A stretch of DNA of 41,219 nucleotides from CAZNVB01 sp964651495 (lineage in GTDB: Bacteria; Acidobacteriota; Aminicenantia; Aminicenantales; UBA8522). This document shows, piece by piece, positions 23,589 through 32,287 of the stretch (positions are counted from its first letter, which is position 1; each line of letters opens with the position of its first letter). Below the pieces are notes generated by a model that saw nothing but the letters and a program-made list of their open reading frames with translations, was not told the DNA's origin and made no database searches. Location of the stretch: the NCBI GenBank assembly GCA_964651495.1, contig CAZYWP010000011.1, positions 1 through 41,219 on the forward strand, written 5' to 3'. The translations under genes were made by a program, and so were the position numbers.

Positions 23589-24919
23589 CTGGTCTTCACG
23601 TTCAGGATAACGCTGTTCTCGGGCACGAGATAGCGGTTGACGTTGACGCTGATTTCGTAGGGCGTGATCCGGAGATACCTGGCCAGCTCCTTGGGCGTGT
23701 CCTCCAGACCGACCGGAGAAAAAAAAGCTTCCGCCAAGAACATCGCCCGCTCCACCGGAACAGCAAGCCGATTGACGTAATCCCGCTTGAACAGGCTTTT
23801 GGCCTTTTCGAGCTCCGTTTGGGACACATATCCGGTCCTCAGCCTGTTGATCTCGGAAAAAACGCCCTTCTGGCAGAGATCGACCATAGTTTCGTTGTTA
23901 TTGATGGCGAAGATCTTGAAGGCGGCGAATCCTGCCCGTTTTTCGATGCCCCCGGACAAATAGAAGGCCAGGCTCTCTCTCTTGACCAGCTTCCGATAAA
24001 GCCGGGAGCTCCCGCCTTTGAGCAGAAGATAATCGAGAATAGCCAGGGCGTAATAGTCCGGCGAATAGGGCGAAGCGATCCTGTACCCGAGGTGAAAAGC
24101 CGGCGAGGGAGCCAGGACTTCCTGATATGCCTGGACCACCTCTCTTCGCTCGGCCGGCTTCAAGGGAGGAGGTACGGGGAGTTCTCGTCCGGCATCGATG
24201 CCCTCAAAGTACTTCTCCACGAGCTCCCTGGTCCGGGCCAGGTTGATGTGGCCGACGACGACGAGGACGGCGTTATTGGGAATATAGTGGGCGGCGTAAA
24301 ATCCCTTGACGTCCTCGACGCCGATATTCCGAATGTCCTCTTCCCGGCCAAGGATATTATGGCCGTGGGCGAAGTCGGGAAAGAGAAGTCGGTCGAAGGC
24401 AAACGAGCTCTCCAGATACGGCTCGCCCGCTTTCCGCTGGGCGATCTCCCTGAGCAGGTCCTGCCTGGCCCGCTCCGTCTTGGCGGCGTCGATTTCGAGC
24501 GCTTTGAGCCGATCCGACTCGAGCCACAGGACCAGGGCCAGCTGGTTCGAGGGGACGGTCTGATAGAAATAGGTGACATCTTCCGTAGTGCTGGCGCTGA
24601 GCTCGCCGCCGGTGCGGCTGATAAAACTGATATGCTGCATCGGACCGACGTTGAACGACCCCATGAACATCATGTTCTCGCAGAGATAAGCAAGCCCGGT
24701 CTTGCCCGGCTGCTCGTCCATCGACCCGGCATGATAGGCCATAACTACCGATACAAGCGGCAGGGAAAAGTCTTCCGAGAGGATGACATCCAGGCCGTTC
24801 CTGAGCTTGAAGTGAGAAACGGGGAAGGGAAAGCCGGGTTCGACCTGGAGGGCAAGCGAATAGATAGCGGGGATAAAGAGAAGCAGAAGAGCCCGTCTCC
24901 GGACCGATTGACTAGACAT
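23585..24919 (-). CDS. M16 family protein, secreted, zinc motif degenerate (first of pair)
   Basis: This is the position where the catalytic subunit of an M16 pair is expected. The motif normally reading HxxEH is YLCEN here (TGLAYLCENMMFMG): the glutamate survives, both histidines are gone. The downstream glutamate ligand (LLREIAQR) is retained. A signal peptide (RRRALLLLFIPAIYSLALQ) marks export. The rest of the fold looks intact, including IPNNAVLVVVGH and FHLGYRIASPY, so this is not a decaying gene. I start at ATG 24919, although the ribosome-binding site is weak; an in-frame TTG lies at 24946. Hydrolysis without the His pair is doubtful, and peptide binding or a chaperone role are alternatives. 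Confidence 0.88.
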   Translation of the reverse strand: MSSQSVRRRALLLLFIPAIYSLALQVEPGFPFPVSHFKLRNGLDVILSEDFSLPLVSVVMAYHAGSMDEQPGKTGLAYLCENMMFMGSFNVGPMQHISFISRTGGELSASTTEDVTYFYQTVPSNQLALVLWLESDRLKALEIDAAKTERARQDLLREIAQRKAGEPYLESSFAFDRLLFPDFAHGHNILGREEDIRNIGVEDVKGFYAAHYIPNNAVLVVVGHINLARTRELVEKYFEGIDAGRELPVPPPLKPAERREVVQAYQEVLAPSPAFHLGYRIASPYSPDYYALAILDYLLLKGGSSRLYRKLVKRESLAFYLSGGIEKRAGFAAFKIFAINNNETMVDLCQKGVFSEINRLRTGYVSQTELEKAKSLFKRDYVNRLAVPVERAMFLAEAFFSPVGLEDTPKELARYLRITPYEISVNVNRYLVPENSVILNVKTR

Positions 24920-25062
24920 CGTACTTGTCTTTTGACCTGGAGGCAAGCCTAAATTAACACAAATGAAAAATAAAATTCAATTTCACCGGCCGTTGAAAAA
25001 TGCTCGATTTTAGTATAACATGGCGGTTAATTTTACCCTAAGGTTTTTTATGGAGGCAGAAC

Positions 25063-26229
25063 ATGAGTCAGGTCGGAAAACATCTGTTCACGTCTGAGTC
25101 CGTGACCGAGGGTCACCCCGACAAGATCTGTGACCAGATTTCGGATTCTGTCCTGGACGACCTCATCGCCCAGGACCCCCACAGCCGGGTCGCCTGCGAG
25201 ACGTTGGTGACGACGGGGCTGGTCTTCATCGCCGGAGAGATCACCACCGAGGGCTATTGCGACTTTCAGAAGCTCGTCCGCGGCGTGGTCAGGGATATCG
25301 GCTACACCCAGGCGGTGTTCGGGTTTGACTACGAAACCTGTTGCGTTATTTCCTCGATTCACGAGCAGTCTCCCGACATCGCCAGGGGAGTCATCGAAAC
25401 GCCCGAGCACGAGCAGGGCGCCGGCGATCAGGGCATCATGTTCGGCTATGCCTGCCGGGAAACCGAAGAGCTGATGCCCCTGCCCATCATCCTCGCCCAC
25501 AAGCTCGTCCGGAGCCTGGGCCAGGCCCGCAGGAAGAGGATCCTGCCCTATCTTAGGCCCGACGGCAAGTCCCAGGTGACCATCGAATACGCGGGCGGCA
25601 CGCCGCGCCGGGTCGAGGCCGTCGTCATTGCCGCTCAGCACAATGCCACGGTAAAGATCGATGACCTGCGCGACGATATCAAGCAGCTGGTCATCAAGAA
25701 GGTGATTCCCGCCGGGATGATCGACAGGAAAACAAAGATCATTATCAATGGCACCGGGCGCTTCGAGCAGGGCGGACCTCTGGCCGACACCGGGATGACC
25801 GGACGCAAGGTCATCGTCGACACCTACGGCGGCGTCGGCAGCCACGGCGGCGGCAGTTTCTCGGGCAAAGACCCTTCCAAGGTGGACCGATCCGGGTCGT
25901 ACACAGCCCGCTACATCGCCAAGAATCTGGTCGCGGCCGGGATCGCCGACAAGCTCGAGGTCCAGCTCGCCTATGCCATCGGCATCGCCGAACCGGTATC
26001 GATCATGGTCGACTCGTTTGGAACAGCCAGGGTCAATGAGGACAAGGTCAAGGAGCTGATCCGGGCCCACTTCGTCCTCAAGCCAAAAGCCATGATCGAA
26101 GCGCTCAACCTGAGGCGCCCCATCTTCCGCAAGACGGCGGTCTACGGGCATTTCGGCCGGACCGAGCCGGAGTTCACCTGGGAGCGGGTGGACAAAGCCG
26201 AGGCCCTGAAAAACGACGCCGGGCTCTGA
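25063..26229 (+). CDS. metK: S-adenosylmethionine synthetase
   Basis: Makes S-adenosylmethionine from methionine and ATP. The 388-residue length is typical. Signatures include the ATP-binding SVTEGHPDKICDQISD, GAGDQGIMFGYA, and the phosphate-binding GGGSFSGKDPSKVDRS. GGAGG precedes the ATG by about eight bases. A possible promoter (TTGAAA at 24993 and TATAAC at 25014, spacing 15) lies in the divergent spacer shared with the M16 operon. The leader of roughly 40 bases is too short for a SAM riboswitch. The next gene is ahcY, so supply and recycling of the methyl donor are encoded together. Confidence 0.97.
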   Translation: MSQVGKHLFTSESVTEGHPDKICDQISDSVLDDLIAQDPHSRVACETLVTTGLVFIAGEITTEGYCDFQKLVRGVVRDIGYTQAVFGFDYETCCVISSIHEQSPDIARGVIETPEHEQGAGDQGIMFGYACRETEELMPLPIILAHKLVRSLGQARRKRILPYLRPDGKSQVTIEYAGGTPRRVEAVVIAAQHNATVKIDDLRDDIKQLVIKKVIPAGMIDRKTKIIINGTGRFEQGGPLADTGMTGRKVIVDTYGGVGSHGGGSFSGKDPSKVDRSGSYTARYIAKNLVAAGIADKLEVQLAYAIGIAEPVSIMVDSFGTARVNEDKVKELIRAHFVLKPKAMIEALNLRRPIFRKTAVYGHFGRTEPEFTWERVDKAEALKNDAGL

Positions 26230-26303
26230 GCCGGGCCGTCCCAAAATATCATAAATCGATAGATTTCATAGGAAAAGTAGAGTTTTAATCTCGGGATTGA
26301 CGC

Positions 26304-26325
26304 GCCGGGTTACCCTAGACCCGGC
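26304..26325 (+). repeat. Hairpin in the metK-ahcY spacer
   Basis: GCCGGGT at 26304-26310 pairs perfectly with ACCCGGC at 26319-26325 around an eight-base loop. No T-run follows, so it is not an intrinsic terminator. It lies about 30 bases before the ahcY start and could affect mRNA stability or translation. The rest of the 127-base spacer shows nothing I can name. Confidence 0.4.
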
Positions 26326-26356
26326 CGCGAGAGCAAAAGTGAGAAAAGGAGAGACC

Positions 26357-27613
26357 ATGGACTACGATGTCAAGAACCTGGCCCTGGCGCCTCAGGGCCA
26401 GCTCAAGATCGAGTGGGCGGGACGGTTCATGCCGGTCCTCGCCTCACTCAAGAAGAAGTTTGCCCGGCAGAAGCCCCTGCGGGGAGTCCGGATTTCTGCC
26501 TGTCTCCATGTCACGAGCGAAACAGGAAACCTAATGGAAGCCCTGCGGCTGGCCGGCGCCGAGGTCAGGCTGGCCGCCTCCAACCCGCTGAGCACCCAGG
26601 ATGACGTCGCCGCCGCCCTGGTCAGGTTTCATCGCGTTCCCGTGTTTGCCATCAAGGGCGAAGACCACAAGACCTATTACCGGCACCTCAACGCTTCTCT
26701 CGACCATGGACCGCAGATCACGATGGACGACGGCGCCGACCTGGTGAGCACCGCCCATTCCAAAAGGCGATCCCTGCTGCGCGGGATCGTCGGCGGGACC
26801 GAGGAAACGACCACCGGGGTCGTCCGGCTGCGGAGCATGGCCGCCAAGAAAGTCCTTCTCTATCCCATCATCGCCGTCAACGACGCCGACACCAAACACC
26901 TGTTCGACAACCGCTACGGGACCGGCCAGAGCACCATCGACGGGATTCTGCGCGCGACCAACATTCTGTTCGCCGGGCTGAATTTCGTCATCGCCGGCTA
27001 CGGCTGGTGCGGCCGGGGAATAGCCATGCGGGCCCGCGGCGCCGGCGCCAAGGTCATCGTCTGCGAAGTCAACCCTCTCCGGGCGCTGGAAGCCGTCATG
27101 GACGGGTTCGAGGTCATGCCGCTCGAGGAAGCGGCTTCCGTCGGAAATGTCTTTGTCACCGTGACAGGGAACAAGACCGTCATCACCCGGCGGCATTTCC
27201 TCAAGATGAAGGACGGCGCTATCGTCGCCAACTCGGGCCATTTCAACGTCGAGATCGACATTCCCGCCCTGGCCGCTCTGTCCAGAAAAAAGAGGAAGGT
27301 GCGCGACTATGTGGAAGAGTACGAGCTGCGCGGCGGAAAGCGGATCTACCTCCTGGGCGAGGGCCGGCTCATCAACCTCGCCGCCGCCGAGGGACATCCG
27401 GCCATGGTCATGGACATGAGCTTCGCCAACCAGGCGATGAGCGTGCTCTACCTCAGCCGCAAGGGAGCGGCTCTAACGAAAGAAGTCCATCCGGTGCCCA
27501 AGGAGATCGACGCCGAAATCGCCCGGCTGAAGCTCAGGTCGATGGGGATCCGGATTGACACGCTCACGGCCGAGCAGAAAACGTATCTCGCCGGCTGGGA
27601 AGAAGGGACCTAG
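26357..27613 (+). CDS. ahcY: Adenosylhomocysteinase
   Basis: Cleaves S-adenosylhomocysteine to adenosine and homocysteine using tightly bound NAD. Motifs: HVTSETGNL, TMDDGADL, GGTEETTTG, NDADTKHLFDNRYGTGQS, and the NAD-binding VIAGYGWCGRG. The C-terminal HPAMVMDMSFANQ is typical. At 418 residues it is the short form without the roughly 40-residue insertion of many proteobacterial and eukaryotic enzymes. ATG 26357 follows AAAGGAGA; an in-frame TTG at 26297 is rejected. It lies 127 bases after metK, and its stop overlaps the convergent TPR gene by four bases. Confidence 0.96.
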   Translation: MDYDVKNLALAPQGQLKIEWAGRFMPVLASLKKKFARQKPLRGVRISACLHVTSETGNLMEALRLAGAEVRLAASNPLSTQDDVAAALVRFHRVPVFAIKGEDHKTYYRHLNASLDHGPQITMDDGADLVSTAHSKRRSLLRGIVGGTEETTTGVVRLRSMAAKKVLLYPIIAVNDADTKHLFDNRYGTGQSTIDGILRATNILFAGLNFVIAGYGWCGRGIAMRARGAGAKVIVCEVNPLRALEAVMDGFEVMPLEEAASVGNVFVTVTGNKTVITRRHFLKMKDGAIVANSGHFNVEIDIPALAALSRKKRKVRDYVEEYELRGGKRIYLLGEGRLINLAAAEGHPAMVMDMSFANQAMSVLYLSRKGAALTKEVHPVPKEIDAEIARLKLRSMGIRIDTLTAEQKTYLAGWEEGT

Positions 27614-28389
27614 GCGGGCTGCTTTTTCTCTTTGATCGCCTTCAGATAAAGGTTCAGCTTATCCCGCATCTCAGGGTCGGTGACCTGGGTGGTGATTTTT
27701 TCCAGGACCTCGGCCGCCCGCAACCAGTCGTTGTTTTTAAAATAGGCTGCGCCCAGGTTGAAATTGAAATTGACCTCATCGGGGATCACCTTGAGCGCCT
27801 GCTTGTAGCTTTCGATGGCATCCGGAACCCTGCCTTGAGCTTCCAGGATCAGCCCCCGCAGGTTGTGGGCCATGGCCAGGCGGCCGCTGAGCTTGATCGC
27901 CATCTCTGCGCTGGCCAGCGCCTGATCGAAATTCTGCCTGACGAAATAGAGCCTGGCCAGGTTATAGTAGGGCAGTTCCTTGTTGGCGTATTCGGGGTCG
28001 GCGAGCACTCTCTTGAACTCCTCTTCAGCCTTGTCGATGTATCCGATTTCCTGATAGGCCGTGCCCAGGTTGTTCCGGGCTTCGGAAAAATTGGGTGCGA
28101 TCTCCAGGCACCTCTGGTAGTGCTTGATCGATTCCTGGATGTTCCCTTTCATCGAGTAGGCCAACCCCAGCGCGTTACAGGCGAGATAGTACCGGGGGTC
28201 GAGGGATAGCGACCGGTTCAGGTACCTCATCGCTTCATCCACATTGTTGCTGTTGAGGTAAAAGAGGCCGACATTGTACTGATATTTGGGGTCTTTCTCG
28301 CGCGCCTGCTCGATTTTTTTCTGGGACGAGGCGCAGGAAACAAAAAAGACCAGCAAGACAATCGCCAGGCTCTTCTGGGTTTTCATCAT
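27610..28389 (-). CDS. TPR-repeat lipoprotein (PilF-like)
   Basis: A 259-residue protein with a lipoprotein signal: a hydrophobic run followed by the lipobox FVSC at about residue 19. About six tetratricopeptide repeats follow, with typical A-x-x-x-L-G-x-A-Y spacing, as in CNALGLAYSMKG, ARNNLGTAYQEIG and FNFNLGAAYFKNN. TPR lipoproteins of this type, such as PilF/PilW, help assemble type IV pilus secretins, but no pilus gene is in the window, so that role is open. AGGAG precedes two adjacent ATG codons (28389 and 28386). It lies just downstream of gpsA and may be the last gene of that operon. Confidence 0.85.
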   Translation of the reverse strand: MMKTQKSLAIVLLVFFVSCASSQKKIEQAREKDPKYQYNVGLFYLNSNNVDEAMRYLNRSLSLDPRYYLACNALGLAYSMKGNIQESIKHYQRCLEIAPNFSEARNNLGTAYQEIGYIDKAEEEFKRVLADPEYANKELPYYNLARLYFVRQNFDQALASAEMAIKLSGRLAMAHNLRGLILEAQGRVPDAIESYKQALKVIPDEVNFNFNLGAAYFKNNDWLRAAEVLEKITTQVTDPEMRDKLNLYLKAIKEKKQPA

Positions 28390-28406
28390 TTTTTTTATTC
28401 TCCTCG

Positions 28407-29402
28407 TTATTCGACCTTGAGCGTCCTGCGCATCAAGTCGCGCAGAGACGTTCTCGGGCTCTTGTTTTCGTAGAGGACGCGATAAACCTCCTGGGAAATC
28501 GGCATTTCGACCCTTTCTCGTGCGGCCAGATCCCGCACCGAAACGGTGGTCGTGACTCCCTCAGCCACCATCTTCGTCTCGGCGAGGATACGCTCCAGCC
28601 GCCTGCCTTTGCCGAGCTCAAAGCCGACACGATAATTCCGGCTCAGTCTGGCGGTGCAGGTGAGGACCAGGTCTCCGATCCCGGCGAGGCCGAGGAAGGT
28701 CTCCTTCCTGGCGCCCAGCTTGACGCCGAGCCGGGTCATCTCGGCGATGCCGCGGGTGATCAGCGCCGCCCTGGAATTATGCCCGGTTCCGAGAGAATCC
28801 GAAATCCCCGCCGCTACCGCAATGACATTCTTCACCGCCCCGGCCAGCTCGACGCCGATGACGTCATCGCTGGTGTAGGCGCGAAAATGGATGTTGGAGA
28901 TGAGGCGCTGGACCTCTCCGGCGCAGCCGCCGTCCGAGGAAGCGATGACCACGGCGGTGGGATGTTTCTCGGCAACCTCCCGGGCGAAGCTGGGCCCGCT
29001 GAGCACGGCCAGCGTGGGCCTGCCGCGGCGGGGAAAAACCTCGCTCATGATTTCGGTCATCCTTTTCAAAGTGCCTTCCTCGATCCCCTTGGTCAGGCTG
29101 ACGACGGCCTGGGAGGCGGAGAGAGCAGGGGCGATGGCGGAAAAAACGAGCCGGCAGAAGCGGGAGGGAACGGCGATAAAGAGCACCTCGGCGAAAGCGG
29201 CCGTATCCTGGATGTCATGGGAAAAAGAAACGGTGCGGGGAAAATAAAACCCGGGGAGAAAAACGCTGTTGCGCCGAGTCTTCCGCAGCTCCTGGAAAAT
29301 CTCCTCCTCCCGGACCCACAACCGGGTCCTGAGGCCGAGGCGTCCGAGATGAATGGCAAAGGCCGAGCCCCAGCCTCCGCCGCCGATGATTCCCGCTCTC
29401 AT
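28407..29402 (-). CDS. gpsA: Glycerol-3-phosphate dehydrogenase [NAD(P)+]
   Basis: Reduces dihydroxyacetone phosphate to sn-glycerol-3-phosphate for phospholipid synthesis. The 331 residues show the nucleotide-binding GIIGGGGWGSAFA, the SLTKGIE block, LSGPSFAREV, and the catalytic lysine region VELAGAVKNVIAVAAGI. The substrate-binding GLAGIGDLVLTC motif is also present. Its start overlaps the plsY stop by four bases. GpsA product is the substrate of PlsY, so the adjacent genes encode consecutive steps. Confidence 0.96.
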   Translation of the reverse strand: MRAGIIGGGGWGSAFAIHLGRLGLRTRLWVREEEIFQELRKTRRNSVFLPGFYFPRTVSFSHDIQDTAAFAEVLFIAVPSRFCRLVFSAIAPALSASQAVVSLTKGIEEGTLKRMTEIMSEVFPRRGRPTLAVLSGPSFAREVAEKHPTAVVIASSDGGCAGEVQRLISNIHFRAYTSDDVIGVELAGAVKNVIAVAAGISDSLGTGHNSRAALITRGIAEMTRLGVKLGARKETFLGLAGIGDLVLTCTARLSRNYRVGFELGKGRRLERILAETKMVAEGVTTTVSVRDLAARERVEMPISQEVYRVLYENKSPRTSLRDLMRRTLKVE

Positions 29403-30007
29403 CGGGACTGCACTCTTTCCTGTTGGCCGAACCTGCGCTCCCGGCCACGGACGAGCCTCCCTATGTTGGCCGCGTGCCGGACGGCGATGAGGATCAACAG
29501 GGCCAGGCCGAGCGCCCCCAACTCCCGGTCGCCCCGCAGGGCAAAGGCAAGCAGGGGGAATGACAGGGCTGCGGCGAGGGAACCGAGGGAGACAAACCGC
29601 GTCGCGGCGATCACTCCGACAAAAACAGCCAGGCTGAGCAGAAAATCAAACGGGGCCAGGACGGCGTATGCCCCCATGGCCGTAGAAACGCCCTTTCCGC
29701 CTCGGAATTTAATGAATACGGGATAGCAGTGTCCCAGGACAACAAGGAAGGCCGCTGCCATGGCGGTCCTTCTGTCATCGAATACTCTCAAGGCCAGCCA
29801 GACGGGGAGGACCGCCTTGAGGACATCCAGCGCGGCAACCGGTACGGCGTATTTCCATCCTTTCAGCCGGAGGACGTTGGTCGCCCCCGTGCTCCGGCTG
29901 CCGAACCGGCGGATATCCTTATTGTCGTGACCTCCCAGCCGAAAAATGAGGTAGCCGAAGGGGATCGACCCGATTAAATAAGACAGGATGAGATAGGCAG
30001 CTTTCAT
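29399..30007 (-). CDS. plsY: Acyl-phosphate:glycerol-3-phosphate acyltransferase
   Basis: An integral membrane enzyme that adds the first acyl chain to glycerol-3-phosphate from acyl-phosphate. Its 202 residues include several hydrophobic helices and the PlsY motifs: SIPFGYLIFRL, the GSRSTGATNVLRLKG motif, and HCYPVFIKFRGGKGVSTAMG. A charged C-terminal tail of about 20 residues follows the last helix. It overlaps thpR upstream and gpsA downstream by four bases each. PlsX is not in the window. Confidence 0.95.
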   Translation of the reverse strand: MKAAYLILSYLIGSIPFGYLIFRLGGHDNKDIRRFGSRSTGATNVLRLKGWKYAVPVAALDVLKAVLPVWLALRVFDDRRTAMAAAFLVVLGHCYPVFIKFRGGKGVSTAMGAYAVLAPFDFLLSLAVFVGVIAATRFVSLGSLAAALSFPLLAFALRGDRELGALGLALLILIAVRHAANIGRLVRGRERRFGQQERVQSR

Positions 30008-30561
30008 TGCAGCCTGAACTCCGCGAGAACGCTGTATTCAGCTCCCGAAGGTTTAAGAGTGCTCTGGAAAAAAGTCACCCGGAGAACCTGCATCCCCCCG
30101 AAAGACCGGTCCCGGTTTTTTTCGAACTCGGCCAGAAGCGCATCCAGCCGGGAGGGAAATTTCACCCGGCCGAGGGTGAGATGGGGATGGTATTCTCTTT
30201 TTTCCTTTTCCCACCCCAATTCTTCCAGCCCCCGCTCGACATCCGCCTGCAGCCCGACCAGGCTCGGGTTTTCCGCCACTCCTACCCAGAGAACGCGGGG
30301 GTCCCGTCTTCCGGGAGGAAAAACTCCCGTGCCCTTGAGGACCAAGGGAAATGCCGGATGTCGGCCGGCGATCTGCTCGACGGTTCGGCAGACCTCCTGG
30401 GAAGCCGGGGCCGCGATTTCTCCCAAAAATTTCAGCGTCAGGTGCATGCCCGCCAGGCTGACCCAGCGGACATTCTTCCCCAAAGGCCGAAACTCTTCAA
30501 CCAGCGCGGTTAGTTCCTTTTTTATGCCATCATCGAGGTCGATGGCGATAAATGTCCTCAT
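30004..30561 (-). CDS. thpR: RNA 2',3'-cyclic phosphodiesterase (2H family)
   Basis: ThpR (formerly LigT, 2'-5' RNA ligase) opens 2',3'-cyclic phosphates on RNA. The 185-residue protein has the two HxTx motifs of the 2H superfamily, HLTLKFLG and HLTLGRVK. It starts with the typical MRTFIAIDL. Its start overlaps the end of cinA by four bases. The thpR-cinA adjacency recurs in many bacteria, perhaps because both repair or remove damaged nucleotides, but a shared function is not established. Confidence 0.94.
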   Translation of the reverse strand: MRTFIAIDLDDGIKKELTALVEEFRPLGKNVRWVSLAGMHLTLKFLGEIAAPASQEVCRTVEQIAGRHPAFPLVLKGTGVFPPGRRDPRVLWVGVAENPSLVGLQADVERGLEELGWEKEKREYHPHLTLGRVKFPSRLDALLAEFEKNRDRSFGGMQVLRVTFFQSTLKPSGAEYSVLAEFRLQ

Positions 30562-31841
30562 CCGGCCTTCCTCTTCCTCGGGATGTCATTCTGGGGCAGA
30601 CGCCGGCGCAGGATGTCGAGGGCTTTCTGGGTGGACTGGATTTTGACCAGTTCTCGATTTCCCAGGAACAGGTTTTTGACGACTTCGCCCCCCCCGGCCC
30701 AGGCGAGGCCGATATAGACAAGCCCGACCGGCTTTCCCGGACTGCCTCCGGCGGGGCCGGCGATGCCCGTAATGGACAAGCCAAGGTCGGACCGCGCCCG
30801 CCGTCGAATTCCCCGGGCCATGGCGAGGGCAACAGGGGCGCTGACGGCGCCGTGCGCCTCGATCAGGGAGCTCCGAACCCCCAGCCGGTCAACTTTAGCC
30901 GCGTTGCTGTAGGCGACCACCCCCTCGAGGAAATAGTCTGAACTCCCGGGGATATTGGTCAGCCGGTGGCTGAGCAGCCCTCCGCTGCAGGACTCGGCCA
31001 CGGCCAGAGTCTTGTTTTTATTCTTCAGCAGCCGGCCGACCACCTCCTCCAGAAGCTCTCCGGATTGGGAAAAGACGTTGGCCCCCAAGCGACGGAGCAA
31101 CTCCTTTTCAACGGGGCGGAGCCTGCGCTCAGAATCGGGCCGGCTGCGTGGAGAAAATGAAGTCAAATGGACTTCGATCTGTCCGGGCGAGGCCAGGACG
31201 GTGATGTCCGAGTCATCTCCCTCTGGATAAAGGTCGGCGATGAGCGTTTCGACCTGGGACTCCGTCAACCCGACCGTCTTGAACACGCGCCGGACGAGAT
31301 AACCGCGGCGAGCTTTCTCCAGGCGGGGATAGACGCTGTCCTCGAACATCGCCCTGAGCTCATGCGGCGGACCCGGGAGCAAAATGAGCGTTTTTTTCCC
31401 GATGTCAACCCATTGGCCGGCCGCCGTCCCGTTGTTGTTCGGCAGGGCGCCCGCTCCGCGAATGAGATACGCCTGTTTCCGGTTTGTGGCCGGCATGGGC
31501 ATGTTGCGCCGCTGGAACCTCTCCTCGATGCGGCGGAGGAGGTCCTCCTGAAAGACCAGTTTTCGCTGGACGGCCGCGGCTACCGCCTCACGCGTCCGAT
31601 CGTCACCCGTGGGGCCGAGTCCGCCGCTGAGGATGACCAGGCCGGAATGGCGCAGCGCCTGCCTGACCCGCAAGCAAAGTGCAGCAGTATCATCGCCGAC
31701 GATGGTCTTGAACGAAACCTCAAACCCTAATTCGTTCAGCCGCTCGGTGAGGTAGAGCGAGTTCGTATCGATGTAATAGGGAGTGAGCAGCTCGGAGCCT
31801 ACGGCCAGTATTTCTGCGCTCCGGGATGATTTCTTTTTCAC
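30558..31841 (-). CDS. cinA: CinA family NMN amidohydrolase-like protein
   Basis: CinA combines an N-terminal molybdopterin-binding-like (COG1058) domain with a C-terminal nicotinamide-mononucleotide deamidase domain used in pyridine-nucleotide salvage. In these 427 residues the first domain has EILAVGSELLTPYYIDTNS, ILSGGLGPTGDDRTREAVA and LLPGPPHELRAM. The second has LAVAESCSGGLLSHRLTNIPG and ITGIAGPAGG. Both domains appear complete. It sits between pgpA and thpR, overlapping each by four bases. The historical competence-damage name does not imply a competence role here. Confidence 0.95.
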   Translation of the reverse strand: MKKKSSRSAEILAVGSELLTPYYIDTNSLYLTERLNELGFEVSFKTIVGDDTAALCLRVRQALRHSGLVILSGGLGPTGDDRTREAVAAAVQRKLVFQEDLLRRIEERFQRRNMPMPATNRKQAYLIRGAGALPNNNGTAAGQWVDIGKKTLILLPGPPHELRAMFEDSVYPRLEKARRGYLVRRVFKTVGLTESQVETLIADLYPEGDDSDITVLASPGQIEVHLTSFSPRSRPDSERRLRPVEKELLRRLGANVFSQSGELLEEVVGRLLKNKNKTLAVAESCSGGLLSHRLTNIPGSSDYFLEGVVAYSNAAKVDRLGVRSSLIEAHGAVSAPVALAMARGIRRRARSDLGLSITGIAGPAGGSPGKPVGLVYIGLAWAGGGEVVKNLFLGNRELVKIQSTQKALDILRRRLPQNDIPRKRKAG

Positions 31842-32287
31842 TTGAGGTAGAGATAAAGATGAAGCAGTCCTTTGGCCATCAGGGCGGCCGCAATGTCGTC
31901 GGCCATGATTCCCCAGCCGGCGGCCAGCTTTTCGGCCCTGGAGATTGGATAGGGTTTGATGATATCGAAAAAGCGAAAAAGAAAGAAAGCGATGAGGACA
32001 GGAACCCAGGCCGAGGGAACGAACAAAAGAACAAGCAGTTGGCCGCAGGCTTCATCGACCACGATGGTCCCCGGGTCTGGCCGGCCCAGTTCCCTTGCAT
32101 ACGAAGTCGAGGAGATGACGCCGAGAAATAAAAGCAGCAAGAACAGCAGGAGAAGATAAGGCCAGGCCAGGGAGCTCAAGACAAATTTATAAGCCAGCGC
32201 CACGGCCAGGCTGGCCGCTGTCCCCGGAGCAAACGGGATATAGCCCAGCCCAAAAAAGGAGGCCAGGATTCTCCACCATTTTTTCAT
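31838..32287 (-). CDS. pgpA: Phosphatidylglycerophosphatase A
   Basis: Dephosphorylates phosphatidylglycerol phosphate to phosphatidylglycerol at the inner membrane. The 149 residues have the family motifs GLGYIPFAPGTAAS, RPDPGTIVVDEACGQ (catalytic acidic residues), FRFFDIIKPYPI and GWGIMADDI, plus several membrane helices. It overlaps rimO upstream and cinA downstream by four bases each. With gpsA and plsY, the run covers three steps of phospholipid synthesis. Confidence 0.95.
   Translation of the reverse strand: MKKWWRILASFFGLGYIPFAPGTAASLAVALAYKFVLSSLAWPYLLLLFLLLLFLGVISSTSYARELGRPDPGTIVVDEACGQLLVLLFVPSAWVPVLIAFFLFRFFDIIKPYPISRAEKLAAGWGIMADDIAAALMAKGLLHLYLYLK

Noticed and set aside
20908..24952. 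Three long plus-strand frames of 422, 440 and 495 residues
   Set aside because: Antisense to ftcD and the M16 pair; no recognisable domains and compositions typical of reverse-frame translation.
25020..25062. SAM riboswitch upstream of metK
   Set aside because: The space between the putative -10 box and the ATG is only about 40 bases and shows no multi-stem structure.
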